From assembly GCF_051781005.1 (NCBI RefSeq), contig NZ_JBPWOA010000002.1, positions 124,001-188,000 of the forward strand: a stretch of 64,000 bases of DNA, read 5' to 3'. Below, piece after piece: positions 8,702-16,885 of this stretch. The position numbers were made by a program, and so were the translations under genes. The notes under the pieces are model-generated. The model saw only the letters and a list, made by a program, of their open reading frames with translations, did no database searches and had not been told where the DNA came from. Numbering within the stretch: the first letter of the stretch is position 1; each line of letters opens with the position of its first letter. The stretch is from Anabaena sp051781005. GTDB taxonomy: Bacteria > Cyanobacteriota > Cyanobacteriia > Cyanobacteriales > Nostocaceae.

Positions 8702-9973
8702 ATGCAAACTATAAATAATTCTAACTCCTCTATCCATCGCACCGTATTACCCAACGGCATTGTTGTCTTGGTGGCAGAAAATCAAGCTGCGGATATTATT
8801 GCCGGACGAATTTTTGTGCGTGCTGGTAGTTGTTACGAAAGCAGAGAGCAATCTGGGTTAGCACATTTGCTATCAGCGGTGATGACCAAGGGTTGTGATG
8901 GTTTATCTAGTTTAGAAATTGCCGAAAAAGTCGAGTCTGTAGGGGCAAGTTTAAGTACAGATGCGGGTACGGATTATTTTTTACTATCGTTAAAAACGGT
9001 GAGTGCGGATTTTGCCGAAATTTTAGCATTATCGGGGTTGTTATTGCGATCGCCCACATTTCCCGAAACCCAAGTCGAACTAGAACGCCGGTTAGCATTA
9101 CAAGATATTCGCTCTCAAAAAGAACAACCTTTTAGCCTCGCTTTTGAGCAAATACGGCAAGCAATGTACCAAGAGCATCCATATTCCATGTCGGTTTTAG
9201 GACATGAAACAACTCTCAATAGTATCACCCGTGCAGACTTGGTACAGTTTCACCAAACTCACTTTCGTCCAGATAATGTGGTAATTAGTATTGCTGGACG
9301 GATTACACCCTCAGAAGCTTTAGAGTTAGTCACAGCAGTCTTTGGTGATTGGCAGCCTCCAGCGCAACCACGCCATATACTGGACTTACCTGGCATTTCT
9401 GTCACACCAAAATCTTGCCTCAAACCCTTAAATACACAGCAATCAATCGTCATGTTAGGTTATATGGGGCCATCAGTGAGCGCCCCAGGATATGCCGCCC
9501 TCAAATTGCTGTCTACCTACTTGGGAAATGGTCTTTCTAGCCGCTTGTTTGTAGAATTACGGGAAAAGCGGGGTTTAGCCTACGAAGTCTCTGCCATTTA
9601 CTCCACACGCCTATTTCCAGCCTCATTTATCGTTTATATGGGGACTGCACCTGAAAATACTGGTGTTGCCCTCCAAGGACTACGCCAAGAAGTAGAACTA
9701 CTCTGCACTAATGAACTATCCGCAGATGCACTGCAAACAGCTAAAAATAAAATACTCGGTCAGTATGCATTGGGTAAGCAAACTAACGGACAAATTGCTC
9801 AAATATATGGCTGGTATGAAATTCTCGGCTTAGGAATAGCATTTGACCAGGAATTTGCCGAAATGATTAACAAAGTCAGTGCTAAGTTAGCGATGACAGC
9901 GGCGAAACAGTATTTACAGGAACCATATTTGTCTTTAGTAGGTCAAGAAGAGGCAATTAAATCAGTTATTTAG
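8702..9973 (+). CDS. M16 family peptidase-like subunit lacking the zinc motif
   Basis: 423 residues, homologous throughout to the preceding gene, but the HxxEH position reads H-L-L-S-A within GLAHLLSAVMTKG, so zinc ligands and the catalytic glutamate are missing. The C-terminal half keeps the SSRLFVELREKRGLAYEVSA block typical of the substrate-binding subunit. It is therefore expected to form a heterodimer with the catalytic partner 79 bp upstream, like alpha/beta processing peptidase. The gap between the genes holds only short spacer repeats. Confidence 0.92.
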   Translation: MQTINNSNSSIHRTVLPNGIVVLVAENQAADIIAGRIFVRAGSCYESREQSGLAHLLSAVMTKGCDGLSSLEIAEKVESVGASLSTDAGTDYFLLSLKTVSADFAEILALSGLLLRSPTFPETQVELERRLALQDIRSQKEQPFSLAFEQIRQAMYQEHPYSMSVLGHETTLNSITRADLVQFHQTHFRPDNVVISIAGRITPSEALELVTAVFGDWQPPAQPRHILDLPGISVTPKSCLKPLNTQQSIVMLGYMGPSVSAPGYAALKLLSTYLGNGLSSRLFVELREKRGLAYEVSAIYSTRLFPASFIVYMGTAPENTGVALQGLRQEVELLCTNELSADALQTAKNKILGQYALGKQTNGQIAQIYGWYEILGLGIAFDQEFAEMINKVSAKLAMTAAKQYLQEPYLSLVGQEEAIKSVI

Positions 9974-10023
9974 CGGGCTATGGGGAATGGTTTCATGTAC
10001 GAGAGCGATCGCATAGCTGTAAG

Positions 10024-10869
10024 ATGAACAACAGAATATTGCACGTAAATTTTATGAACGGCAGTCTCACAGCAAGTATCTCTAACTACTTGAAACCAAA
10101 TCATTTGTATTACTTGTTTTTGTGTACCGCAATACCTTTACTGATTGGCTCCTCTGCTATGAGAGCGATCGCAGTACCAGCAAAAATTGCCCAATTAAGC
10201 ACAAACACTATTAACCGTCCCACCCTAAAACTTGGTAGCCAAGGTGAACGTGTTTCTGAACTCCAAGCAGCACTCAAACTTTTAGGCTTTTACACAGGTG
10301 CAGTAGATGGCATTTATCAAGCAGGGACAGCCAGCTCTGTTTCCCAGTTTAAGCAAGCAGCTGGCTTAAATCCAGATGGAATTGTCGATGCTATCACCTG
10401 GCAAAAACTTTTTCCTAATGTATCAACCGTTGCTGCCAATATCCCATTAGCCCCTACCCAACCCACCTCAGTCAACAGTTTTACAGTTCCTACCCAACCC
10501 AATAGAATCCCCAAAATTAATAACACCCCTGTACTGAAACTAACTCCCCCAAAACAAAGCACAATCATCCGCAACAAGCCCAACACACCCTTTCAGCCCA
10601 CTCCCAGCAAACAGCAAAATCCTAGCATTCAATACACCGCAGAAGGATGGCCGATTTTGCGTTTAGGTAACAGTGGTTCAGAAGTAGTAAAGTTGCAAAA
10701 ACTACTCCAAAACCTGGGATTTTTGAAAGGTCGTATAGATGGAGACTTTGGTGTCACAACTGAAGCAGCAGTCAAAGCCGCTCAAACCCGCTATGGTTTA
10801 CAACCAGATGGGATAGCTGGTGGCGCTACTTGGGAAGCTTTCGTGCGACGATTGCCCCAACAACCTTAG
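10024..10869 (+). CDS. Exported peptidoglycan-binding protein with two PG_binding_1 domains
   Basis: 281 residues. A hydrophobic segment at about 35-50 (YYLFLCTAIPLLIGSSAM) acts as signal or anchor. Two PG_binding_1 domains follow: about 65-130 (LKLGSQGERVSELQAALK... DGIVDAITWQ) and 210-275 (LRLGNSGSEVVKLQKLLQ... PDGIAGGATW). They are joined by a Pro/Thr/Gln/Asn-rich linker of about 80 residues. There is no hydrolase domain, so it likely anchors to the cell wall. ATG 10024 and ATG 10054 are both possible starts. A HIP1 octamer lies in the leader at 10005-10012. Confidence 0.88.
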   Translation: MNNRILHVNFMNGSLTASISNYLKPNHLYYLFLCTAIPLLIGSSAMRAIAVPAKIAQLSTNTINRPTLKLGSQGERVSELQAALKLLGFYTGAVDGIYQAGTASSVSQFKQAAGLNPDGIVDAITWQKLFPNVSTVAANIPLAPTQPTSVNSFTVPTQPNRIPKINNTPVLKLTPPKQSTIIRNKPNTPFQPTPSKQQNPSIQYTAEGWPILRLGNSGSEVVKLQKLLQNLGFLKGRIDGDFGVTTEAAVKAAQTRYGLQPDGIAGGATWEAFVRRLPQQP

Positions 10870-10894
10870 ACCGAATCGAAAATGTCATTTATAC

Positions 10895-11010
10895 TAAAAA
10901 CGGTTTAAAAATGTCATTCTGAACGAAGTGAAGAATCTCCGAGATACTTCCCTGCACTACGTTACGTATGGCTAACGCTCCCGTCAGGGATACAGTATGA
11001 CATAAGTTCA
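10895..11010. repeat. Interspersed repeat segment
   Basis: TGTCATTCTGAACGAAGTGAAGAATCT-type sequence with a short CCCGTCAGGGATAC tail lies between the PG-binding and holin-like genes. It has no coding potential. Confidence 0.4.
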
Positions 11011-11113
11011 GGTTTCACCCGGTTGCAGTATAAACACAAATGAAATCGCTCCATTCTTTCCCCGTTACCTCCCCTAACTAGATAATTTATTCTGCACGGC
11101 TACTTACATTGAT

Positions 11114-11467
11114 ATGAAAAACTTTCTATTTACTTGGCTTGGTACTGCGGTAGCATTATTAGTTACCGCTAGAATCGTGCCTGGATTCATTATCAAAACT
11201 TTCGTAGCAGCCCTGTTGGCCGCTATTGTCATCGGTTTAGTGAATGCCATTATCCGTCCAATTTTGGGTTTGTTAGCATTTCCCATTACCTTAATTACAT
11301 TTGGCTTATTTACATTTGTCATCAACGCTTTAACTCTTTGGCTGGCAAGCGCTATCACTCCAGGTTCCGGTTTCGAGATTCAGGGTTTTGTACCTGCTTT
11401 TCTCGGTTCTATCGTACTTTCCATTGTTTCTAGTCTCATTAACTATTTGCTGAGAGTAGTTGATTGA
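11114..11467 (+). CDS. YvlD/phage-holin-like small membrane protein
   Basis: 117 residues with four predicted transmembrane helices (about 3-22, 27-47, 55-78, 90-112). The pattern of short helices with VNAIIRPILG, LPITLITFGLF-like and INALTLWLAS matches the YvlD family, sometimes named phage holin family 4. There is no prophage context, so a lytic role is unlikely. Some family members respond to envelope stress; the role here is unknown. Confidence 0.85.
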   Translation: MKNFLFTWLGTAVALLVTARIVPGFIIKTFVAALLAAIVIGLVNAIIRPILGLLAFPITLITFGLFTFVINALTLWLASAITPGSGFEIQGFVPAFLGSIVLSIVSSLINYLLRVVD

Positions 11468-11476
11468 ATTGCCGAT

Positions 11477-11513
11477 GTAGAGACGAGAATCCCTACCGAT
11501 GGAACGTCTCTAC
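11477..11513. terminator. Palindromic repeat acting as likely terminator
   Basis: GTAGAGACG (11477-11485) pairs with CGTCTCTAC (11505-11513). The same 37-bp sequence occurs in the opposite orientation at 46360-46396, so this is a mobile palindromic repeat placed at a gene end, between the convergent holin-like and CbiG-domain genes. Confidence 0.6.
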
Positions 11514-11554
11514 GTTATTTATTTGGCGCAACTTTATTCAAATTGGTATAAATT

Positions 11555-11995
11555 CTAAACAAAACCCCTGATACCTTGGGCAACAGCTACAGTGATACTA
11601 CCTGATTCTCCTGGTAAGCGAAAAATTTGCTTGGGGACTAATAACCTCACATCTACAGAAATAATTTCTGTAGCAGCCAGAATAGCAGATGCTTCCGCAA
11701 CACTTGGTGTTCCTACTGCCGCTTTAATGATTTTGCCAGGGTTAGGAACACAGACACTAGATAAAACTTCTGCGGTAAAAGTTTTTAAAGGGAAATTATG
11801 TACTTGACAAAATTCTCTTAAACCTACTTCTGAGGCTTTAAATTCAATAGTAGCAATACCTACTACGCCAGTATAAGCAATTTGATTCTCTCGAAAAACT
11901 TTCTTAATTGCAGCATTAATTAATTGGTAGGAAATTCCTTTTTGACAACCGATACCCACCCATAAGTCTTGTAAAAATAATAAATCCACTTGCAT
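11555..11995 (-). CDS. CbiG C-terminal domain protein (cobalamin biosynthesis)
   Basis: 146 residues. The sequence LWVGIGCQKGISYQLINAAI, then IATIEFKASEVGLREFC and the C-terminal SVAEASAILAA, fits the CbiG_C/CobE domain. In full-length CbiG (cobalt-precorrin-5A hydrolase) this domain is fused to an N-terminal catalytic part; here only the C-terminal domain is present, the CobE-like form. In many cyanobacteria this domain is separate or fused to CobJ. No other cobalamin gene is in the window. Confidence 0.85.
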   Translation of the reverse strand: MQVDLLFLQDLWVGIGCQKGISYQLINAAIKKVFRENQIAYTGVVGIATIEFKASEVGLREFCQVHNFPLKTFTAEVLSSVCVPNPGKIIKAAVGTPSVAEASAILAATEIISVDVRLLVPKQIFRLPGESGSITVAVAQGIRGFV

Positions 11996-12301
11996 AATTT
12001 AGTCATTCAATGGTATTTAAATAAATTTAATATTTTATATATAATCTTGTAAAAGCCTTGTAAATAGGCACAAAATCACACCAATGGATGATTTATTTTA
12101 CATATTTGTGCATTTTGATACATCAAAATTGCTAATTTTAATACTTTCCCTCCAACTAAAAACCGATATATTTAGTACATCTAGCACAGTAGGAAACATC
12201 GAGGGAGAAAGCAAAGGTAAAAGGTAAATTAGGTCTTCATTTTTACTTTTCTCTACCCTTGTAGCTTAAGCATTTCATCTTGATGTTCCAATTTCTTCTT
12301 T

Positions 12302-12341
12302 CTCCGTCGTAGCAAACTCACAACAGTTACGGCGGAGTTTT
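12302..12341 (+). terminator. Orphan terminator-like hairpin
   Basis: CTCCGTCGTA (12302-12311) pairs with TACGGCGGAG (12328-12337), one G-U pair, then TTTT. There is no plus-strand gene upstream for more than 800 bp, so it may end a small RNA starting within 12040-12200, or be a by-product of the repeat-rich spacer. Confidence 0.4.
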
Positions 12342-12350
12342 GCTTATTTT

Positions 12351-12535
12351 ATAGCGGTATGCACGTGAATGAGATACATTATAGTCCCCTCATCGCTTGC
12401 GGTGAACCAGCGCTGTAGGCGGGTTTCCCACCGTAGACGACTGGTGTTCGCCGTTAGGCGTGCCGGAGGCATCATCCGAAGGAGGAGGGGGTTGGGGGTG
12501 GGGTTCTTGTATCTCACTCAACCGAGAACCGCTAT
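12351..12535. mobile_element. MITE-like palindromic element, copy 1 (about 185 bp)
   Basis: Begins ATAGCGGT and ends ACCGCTAT, perfect terminal inverted repeats. The inner ends TGAATGAGATAC and GTATCTCACTCA also pair. The core holds a GC-rich GGAGGGGGTTGGGGGTGGGG block. A shorter, inverted copy is at 20205-20313, and a minimal 39-bp copy at 46792-46830. A degenerate relative spans about 12600-12690. It has no coding capacity of its own; the 61-codon reading through it is a repeat translation. Confidence 0.7.
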
Positions 12536-12599
12536 AACGGGTTATAAAACTTAGTTTTTCAATCGGCGTTAAACGTCACTATAAAGGCTTTCAGATCAG

Positions 12600-12690
12600 T
12601 GAGGTATAGTTTTCAATCGCAAAGCCTGTAGAGGTGGGTTTTCCCGCCCTTAATCGTATCGCATTCAACCGAGAATCGCCATATCTTCTC
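12600..12690. repeat. Degenerate relative of the ATAGCGGT element
   Basis: Ends with CATTCAACCGAGAATCGCCATAT, close to the right end of the element at 12351-12535, but the left end is badly diverged. From here to 12843 is AT-rich sequence that should contain the promoter of the Asp-rich protein gene. Confidence 0.45.
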
Positions 12691-12843
12691 ACAATTCAAC
12701 TCGGATGGCGAGCATAGAACAATTTGCGACTGATAGCAATTGTACAAAATTACACAATCTTGGGAACTTATATCTTTTACCTCCTGTCGTTCTAATAAAG
12801 ACTCAGTAGACCATTTGAAAAGTCAAGTCACAGAAGGATTTCC

Positions 12844-14142
12844 ATGTTACCTCAGTCTCCATTCAAGTTTTTTCGTCAAGGTGCTTTGACAGTTACTAGT
12901 ATCTCTGTCTTAGCTACCGTTGCTCTCCCCTCCCCAGTTTTCTCCTTAACAACCCAAGTAGAACAGAATTTACAAAGTCAACATCTTGAACTAACAGAAC
13001 AAGGAACTAATTCATTCTCAAATCAGTTGAGCGGAATGAAAAAGTCAACTTTTTTGATTGCTGGAGATGACGATGACGACGATGATGATCGTAGGAATAA
13101 CCGTCGTGGACGTGATGACGATGACGATGACGATGATGATCGTAAGAATAACTATCGAAGAGACGAACAACGTTATCAGTCATCAAAAGCTTTTCGGAAC
13201 AAAGACTGGAGTTGCTTACTGAAATCAGGAAAGCTAGTTAATTCTAACCAAAGAGCCTTGGTTTTGCAGCTAGATATTCTAGAAAAACCAATTACTAGAT
13301 ATGCAAATGTAGTCTACACTGTCTACGCTCGTCAGAACAATCGTTGGGTGCAATTTTACAGCAGTAAAGGCGCAAGATTGATTGAGCAAAGAGCAGGAAG
13401 ATACTCTTTACAACCAGAAGTAATAGAATTCAATAAACTGCGGCTAGGCAATCTTGACTTGTCGAGATCAGAACTGAGATTTGTCACTCAAATTCGCTAT
13501 GATTCCGCCAGCAGACGCGAAGAAAGTTTAGTATTTGAAGATATCAGAAACTACAGAGATGTTACTGAAATTAGTAGTATCAGGCAGTTTACCAATATCA
13601 GCACATCAACTAATACTAACAATCAAACAATCTATGATCGTCAGAATAATAATCGCAGACGTGATGACGATGATGATTATCGCCGCCAACAAGGATATGG
13701 CAGAGAACAAAATCGTAACTCATCAAAAGCTTTTCGGAACAAAGACTGGAGCGGCTTACTACAATTTGGAAGACTAGTTAATTCCAACCAAAGAGGCTTA
13801 GTTTTGCAGCTAAATATTCTAGAAAAACCAATTACTAGATATGCAAATGTAGTCTACACTGTATATGCTCTACAAAACAATCGTTGGGTGCAATTTTACA
13901 GCAGTACAGGCTCAAGACTGATTGAAAAAAAATCCGGAAGGTTTTCTTTACAACCAGAAGTAATAGAATTCAATAAACTGCGACTAGGTAATCTTGACTT
14001 GTCGAGATCAGACCTAAAATTTGTCACTCAAATCCGCTATGATTCAACCAGCAGACGCGAAGAAAGCTTGGTATTTGAAGAGGTCAGAAACTATAGAGAG
14101 ATAACTGAAGTTAGTAATGTCAGACAGTTTACTACTTACTGA
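12844..14142 (+). CDS. Secreted Asp-rich protein with two tandem 180-residue repeats
   Basis: 432 residues with an N-terminal signal peptide (about 1-34, ending PSPVFS). Residues 76-102 contain two runs of eight or nine aspartates separated by R/N-rich spacers. Two nearly identical modules of about 137 residues follow. Each starts SSKAFRNKDWS and ends VRQFT, with ILEKPITRYANVVYTVYA and EVIEFNKLRLGNLDLSRS in between. The second module is preceded by another Asp/Arg-rich linker (RRRDDDDDYRR). The repeat period is exactly 540 bp (CATCAAAAGC at 13181 and 13721). The poly-Asp parts suggest calcium or cation binding outside the cytoplasm; I do not recognise the repeated domain. The high identity of the copies suggests a recent duplication or gene conversion. 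Confidence 0.85.
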   Translation: MLPQSPFKFFRQGALTVTSISVLATVALPSPVFSLTTQVEQNLQSQHLELTEQGTNSFSNQLSGMKKSTFLIAGDDDDDDDDRRNNRRGRDDDDDDDDDRKNNYRRDEQRYQSSKAFRNKDWSCLLKSGKLVNSNQRALVLQLDILEKPITRYANVVYTVYARQNNRWVQFYSSKGARLIEQRAGRYSLQPEVIEFNKLRLGNLDLSRSELRFVTQIRYDSASRREESLVFEDIRNYRDVTEISSIRQFTNISTSTNTNNQTIYDRQNNNRRRDDDDDYRRQQGYGREQNRNSSKAFRNKDWSGLLQFGRLVNSNQRGLVLQLNILEKPITRYANVVYTVYALQNNRWVQFYSSTGSRLIEKKSGRFSLQPEVIEFNKLRLGNLDLSRSDLKFVTQIRYDSTSRREESLVFEEVRNYREITEVSNVRQFTTY

Positions 14143-14178
14143 TAAATAACCTTTGAGGTAACGTGTCCTCAGAAAATA

Positions 14179-14214
14179 AAGAGGTAAAAATAAAAGTAAA
14201 TATTTTTACCTCTT
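14179..14214. terminator. Bidirectional hairpin terminator
   Basis: AAGAGGTAAAAATA (14179-14192) is perfectly complementary to TATTTTTACCTCTT (14201-14214), loop of eight. It lies between the convergent Asp-rich and gdhA genes. Confidence 0.75.
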
Positions 14215-14359
14215 CGGTTAAAAAATTGTGTGCTATGAGCGTGTCACACTCAATGTCTCTTGTAAGCTGCGTCAGACTTATAAATTAGTTAGTATCAACA
14301 GATTTTAAAAATCTGACGCGCCCTATTAATATTCTAGTTGCGTAAGTCCTTGATAAAAT

Positions 14360-15649
14360 CTAAGGATATAAACCCCTATCAGTCAAAGCTTGAGCCACCC
14401 TACCAACGCCCAAAGTGTAAGCTGCTAACCGTAAATTTACCCCTTGGGATTGTGACTGTTTAACCACACGACGATAAGCATTTACCATCAGATATTCCAT
14501 TTCTCGGTTAACACGTTCCTCATCCCAGAATAGGTAAGAAAGTCCTTGCACCCATTCCAAATAACTGACTACCACACCACCAGCATTGGCCAGAATATCC
14601 GGTAAAACCGTCACACCCTGCGCTTCTAGAACTCGGTTAGCTTCCAGGGTTACTGGGCCATTAGCAGCTTCAGCGATAAACTGAGCTTGTATCTGATGAA
14701 CATTTTCCTCAGTGATTTGGTTTTCCAAAGCTGCGGGAATCAAGACATCACAAGGTAAAGTTAGTAAATCTGCATTACTAATTGGTGTAGCGTGGGGGAA
14801 ACCTACCACACTCCTACGGTTTTCAGCAGCGTAGGCTTTTAAAGCCGGAATATCAAGACCAGTTTCCGAAAATACACCCCCAGCACCACTAGAAACAGCA
14901 ATAATTTTTGCTCCTTCTTGGTGTAATAATTCAGCAGCAGCACCGCCAACATTACCGAAACCTTGAATAGCAACTCGCACACCCGCAAGAGATTTACCTT
15001 GATCTGCCAGCGCTTCACGGACAATAATCATTACACCCCTGCCAGTAGCCATTTCCCGACCTAGTGAGCCACCAATGGAAATAGGTTTACCAGTCACCAC
15101 ACCCGGTACAGAATGACCAACGTTAACAGAATAAGTATCCATCATCCACGCCATTTCACGGGCAGAAGTACCCATATCAGGTGCAGGAATGTCTACAGAG
15201 GGGCCAATATCCTTAATTAATTCACTGATATAACGACGGCTAATTCGTTCTAATTCTCCAACACTGTACTGTTTGGGATCTATGGGAATTCCGCCTTTAG
15301 CGCCACCGTAGGGAATACCCAGCAAGGCACATTTCCAAGTCATGAGCATGGCTAAAGCTGAAACTTCCCGCAGCGTCACAGCCGGATGATAACGAATCCC
15401 CCCTTTATAGGGGCCTAAAATATCAGAATGCTGCACCCGATGACCGGGGAGAACTCTGATATCACCATTATCCATTTTCACGGGAATGGAAACTGTCACC
15501 ACCTTACGAGGATGGCTGAGGATTTCTAATAGACCTGGATCTAGTTTTAATTCTTTACCTGCCCATTCTAAGTAGCTACAAGCTTGGTCATAAGGGCAAA
15601 TGTAAGCAGGAGAGTGACTTGCTAGTGATGGTAGCGATGTTGAAACCAT
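14360..15649 (-). CDS. gdhA: Glutamate dehydrogenase (Glu/Leu/Phe/Val family)
   Basis: 429 residues, the length of the 420-450-residue hexameric GDH class. The N-terminal domain has GPYKGGIRYHP (substrate lysine) and the catalytic lysine in PYGGAKGGI; the aspartate that follows is in IPAPDMGT. The C-terminal Rossmann domain has IQGFGNVGGAAAELL. The reaction is reversible amination of 2-oxoglutarate to glutamate, a secondary ammonium route beside GS-GOGAT in cyanobacteria. A perfect TGTA-N8-TACA site lies 85-100 bp before the ATG, so control by the nitrogen regulator NtcA is likely. NAD versus NADP preference cannot be read securely. Confidence 0.93.
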   Translation of the reverse strand: MVSTSLPSLASHSPAYICPYDQACSYLEWAGKELKLDPGLLEILSHPRKVVTVSIPVKMDNGDIRVLPGHRVQHSDILGPYKGGIRYHPAVTLREVSALAMLMTWKCALLGIPYGGAKGGIPIDPKQYSVGELERISRRYISELIKDIGPSVDIPAPDMGTSAREMAWMMDTYSVNVGHSVPGVVTGKPISIGGSLGREMATGRGVMIIVREALADQGKSLAGVRVAIQGFGNVGGAAAELLHQEGAKIIAVSSGAGGVFSETGLDIPALKAYAAENRRSVVGFPHATPISNADLLTLPCDVLIPAALENQITEENVHQIQAQFIAEAANGPVTLEANRVLEAQGVTVLPDILANAGGVVVSYLEWVQGLSYLFWDEERVNREMEYLMVNAYRRVVKQSQSQGVNLRLAAYTLGVGRVAQALTDRGLYP

Positions 15650-15733
15650 AAGATTTTCCCCTCGTCGCGGTGTCTTCGCGAGCCGGATTTATATGGATTA
15701 GCTTACCCTTTTTTTTGAAAAAGATGGCAATTT

Positions 15734-15749
15734 TGTAGTTTTTGTTACA
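15734..15749 (-). promoter_or_regulatory. NtcA-type box upstream of gdhA
   Basis: On the minus strand TGTA-ACAAAAAC-TACA matches the NtcA consensus TGTA-N8-TACA in every fixed position. A TAN3T-like -10 (TAAGCT) lies 29 nt further, longer than the usual 22-23 nt of activated promoters, so the mode of action is open. Confidence 0.55.
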
Positions 15750-15778
15750 ATTTTATTTTTCTTTATATGATCCAAAAT

Positions 15779-15922
15779 CAGCAATTCTCATTTTGAAACG
15801 ATTTTGCGCCATTTCAGCGAACTGCTTGCAGCAGCGCTTCGCTATCTCCAGATTCGTCAAGAATTGTAAAATCCTATGACTGTAAGGGTTTCAATGTCAT
15901 GAAACCTTAAAATGAGAATTGC
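15779..15922. mobile_element. Short element with 15-bp terminal inverted repeats
   Basis: AGCAATTCTCATTTT (15779/15780 on) and AAAATGAGAATTGCT (15908-15922) are exact inverted repeats about 115 bp apart. The core includes the AGCGCTTCGCTATCTCC type of sequence seen in other Nostoc spacers. It has no coding potential and is probably a MITE-like palindromic repeat. The rest of the 15650-16158 gap holds the gdhA promoter and the leader of the next gene. Confidence 0.55.
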
Positions 15923-16158
15923 TACTAGAGAAATTCTAAAGGTAACGTAAAGCAAGAAGACCTATTGGTTCGCGCATCCTTGAAGCACTTGAAAATATTT
16001 TTTGTGTGTGAATAATACTTTTGCAGTTACATTTTTCTTTAAAAAGCTGTTTTTTAAACCCTGCTTTAATAAATCATTATCTTTAGATAATGCCCGTGTG
16101 TTAACTAGTAAGCAAAGAAATCTCTGTATTAGTTTTTCAATTTTTTAGAGAAGATAAA

Positions 16159-16530
16159 ATGAAGAAATTTAGCAGTTTGATGATTGTCGGAGCAATATTG
16201 TCGATGAGTGCGCCGGCATTAGCTGAAAGCCGTGCAGTTAATATCAGTGTTGGCAGTATTGGTGGTGCATTAGATAATGCTGCTTTGCGAACAGTTCGCC
16301 AAGTGATCGGGTTTGCGGTTGGGACTGGTACTGTTGATGAATTTATTGTATATAGCCCAAAAGAAGGTGGTCCTATTCCGAAAGAAGGTGGGTTATCTGC
16401 TTGCGCTGAAGTTGGGTTCGGCGTAACTGATGCCAAATTTAAAGCTTTTATCCAGCAGTTACGTTCAATTACACCCAAATCAGGAACTTTCTTAAATGTA
16501 GAACTTGCTGCAAGTTGTAGAATCAACTAA
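16159..16530 (+). CDS. Small secreted protein, unknown function
   Basis: 123 residues with a clear signal peptide (MKKFSSLMIVGAILSMSAPALA, cleavage after ALA-E, at about 22/23). The mature part is small and mixed: GGALDNAALRTVRQVIGFAVG, then a short KEGG repeat (SPKEGGPIPKEGG) and two cysteines (SACAEV and SCRIN) that could form a disulfide. I do not recognise the family. A purine-rich AGAGAAGATAAA precedes the ATG. No partner gene is evident. Confidence 0.75.
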   Translation: MKKFSSLMIVGAILSMSAPALAESRAVNISVGSIGGALDNAALRTVRQVIGFAVGTGTVDEFIVYSPKEGGPIPKEGGLSACAEVGFGVTDAKFKAFIQQLRSITPKSGTFLNVELAASCRIN

Positions 16531-16717
16531 AAATGTTGGTAATTAATTCTTTTGTGTCACTTTTAAACAACCATTATCAAGGCTTGATTCTGAAACTGAG
16601 ATCGATGGGATTGTCTCAATGTGGGACAAGAGGGTTAAGCTGCTGGAGTTAAAAACTAAGATTCCGTAATAATACAACCTAAATGCTTGAGAATTCTTAA
16701 AACTCCAGATAAATTGC

Positions 16718-16885
16718 TTAGTGGTGCAGAAAACTTTTTTGGGTTTCATAATGAAAAGCCTGAAGGGTCAAAATAGAAGCTGAAACCCAATGCCTTCGTT
16801 CGATTTCTTGAAAAATCCCAAATCCATTGTTTCGGTGATAATCCTTTATTTATAGGTGTTTCAGGAGTTTTCTGCACCACCAAGC
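16718..16885. mobile_element. MITE-like element inserted at the 5' end of an antitoxin gene
   Basis: CTTAGTGGTGCAGAAAAC (16718-16735) and GTTTTCTGCACCACCAAG (16868-16885) are terminal inverted repeats with one mismatch, enclosing about 130 bp without a gene. The antitoxin reading frame starts inside the right repeat, so the element seems to have replaced its start. Confidence 0.65.

Noticed and set aside
11114..11467. Prophage holin
   Set aside because: The family name includes holin, but there are no phage genes around and YvlD-type proteins are ordinary chromosomal genes.
12369..12554. Arg-rich 61-codon frame
   Set aside because: Lies entirely within the MITE-like element; a repeat translation.
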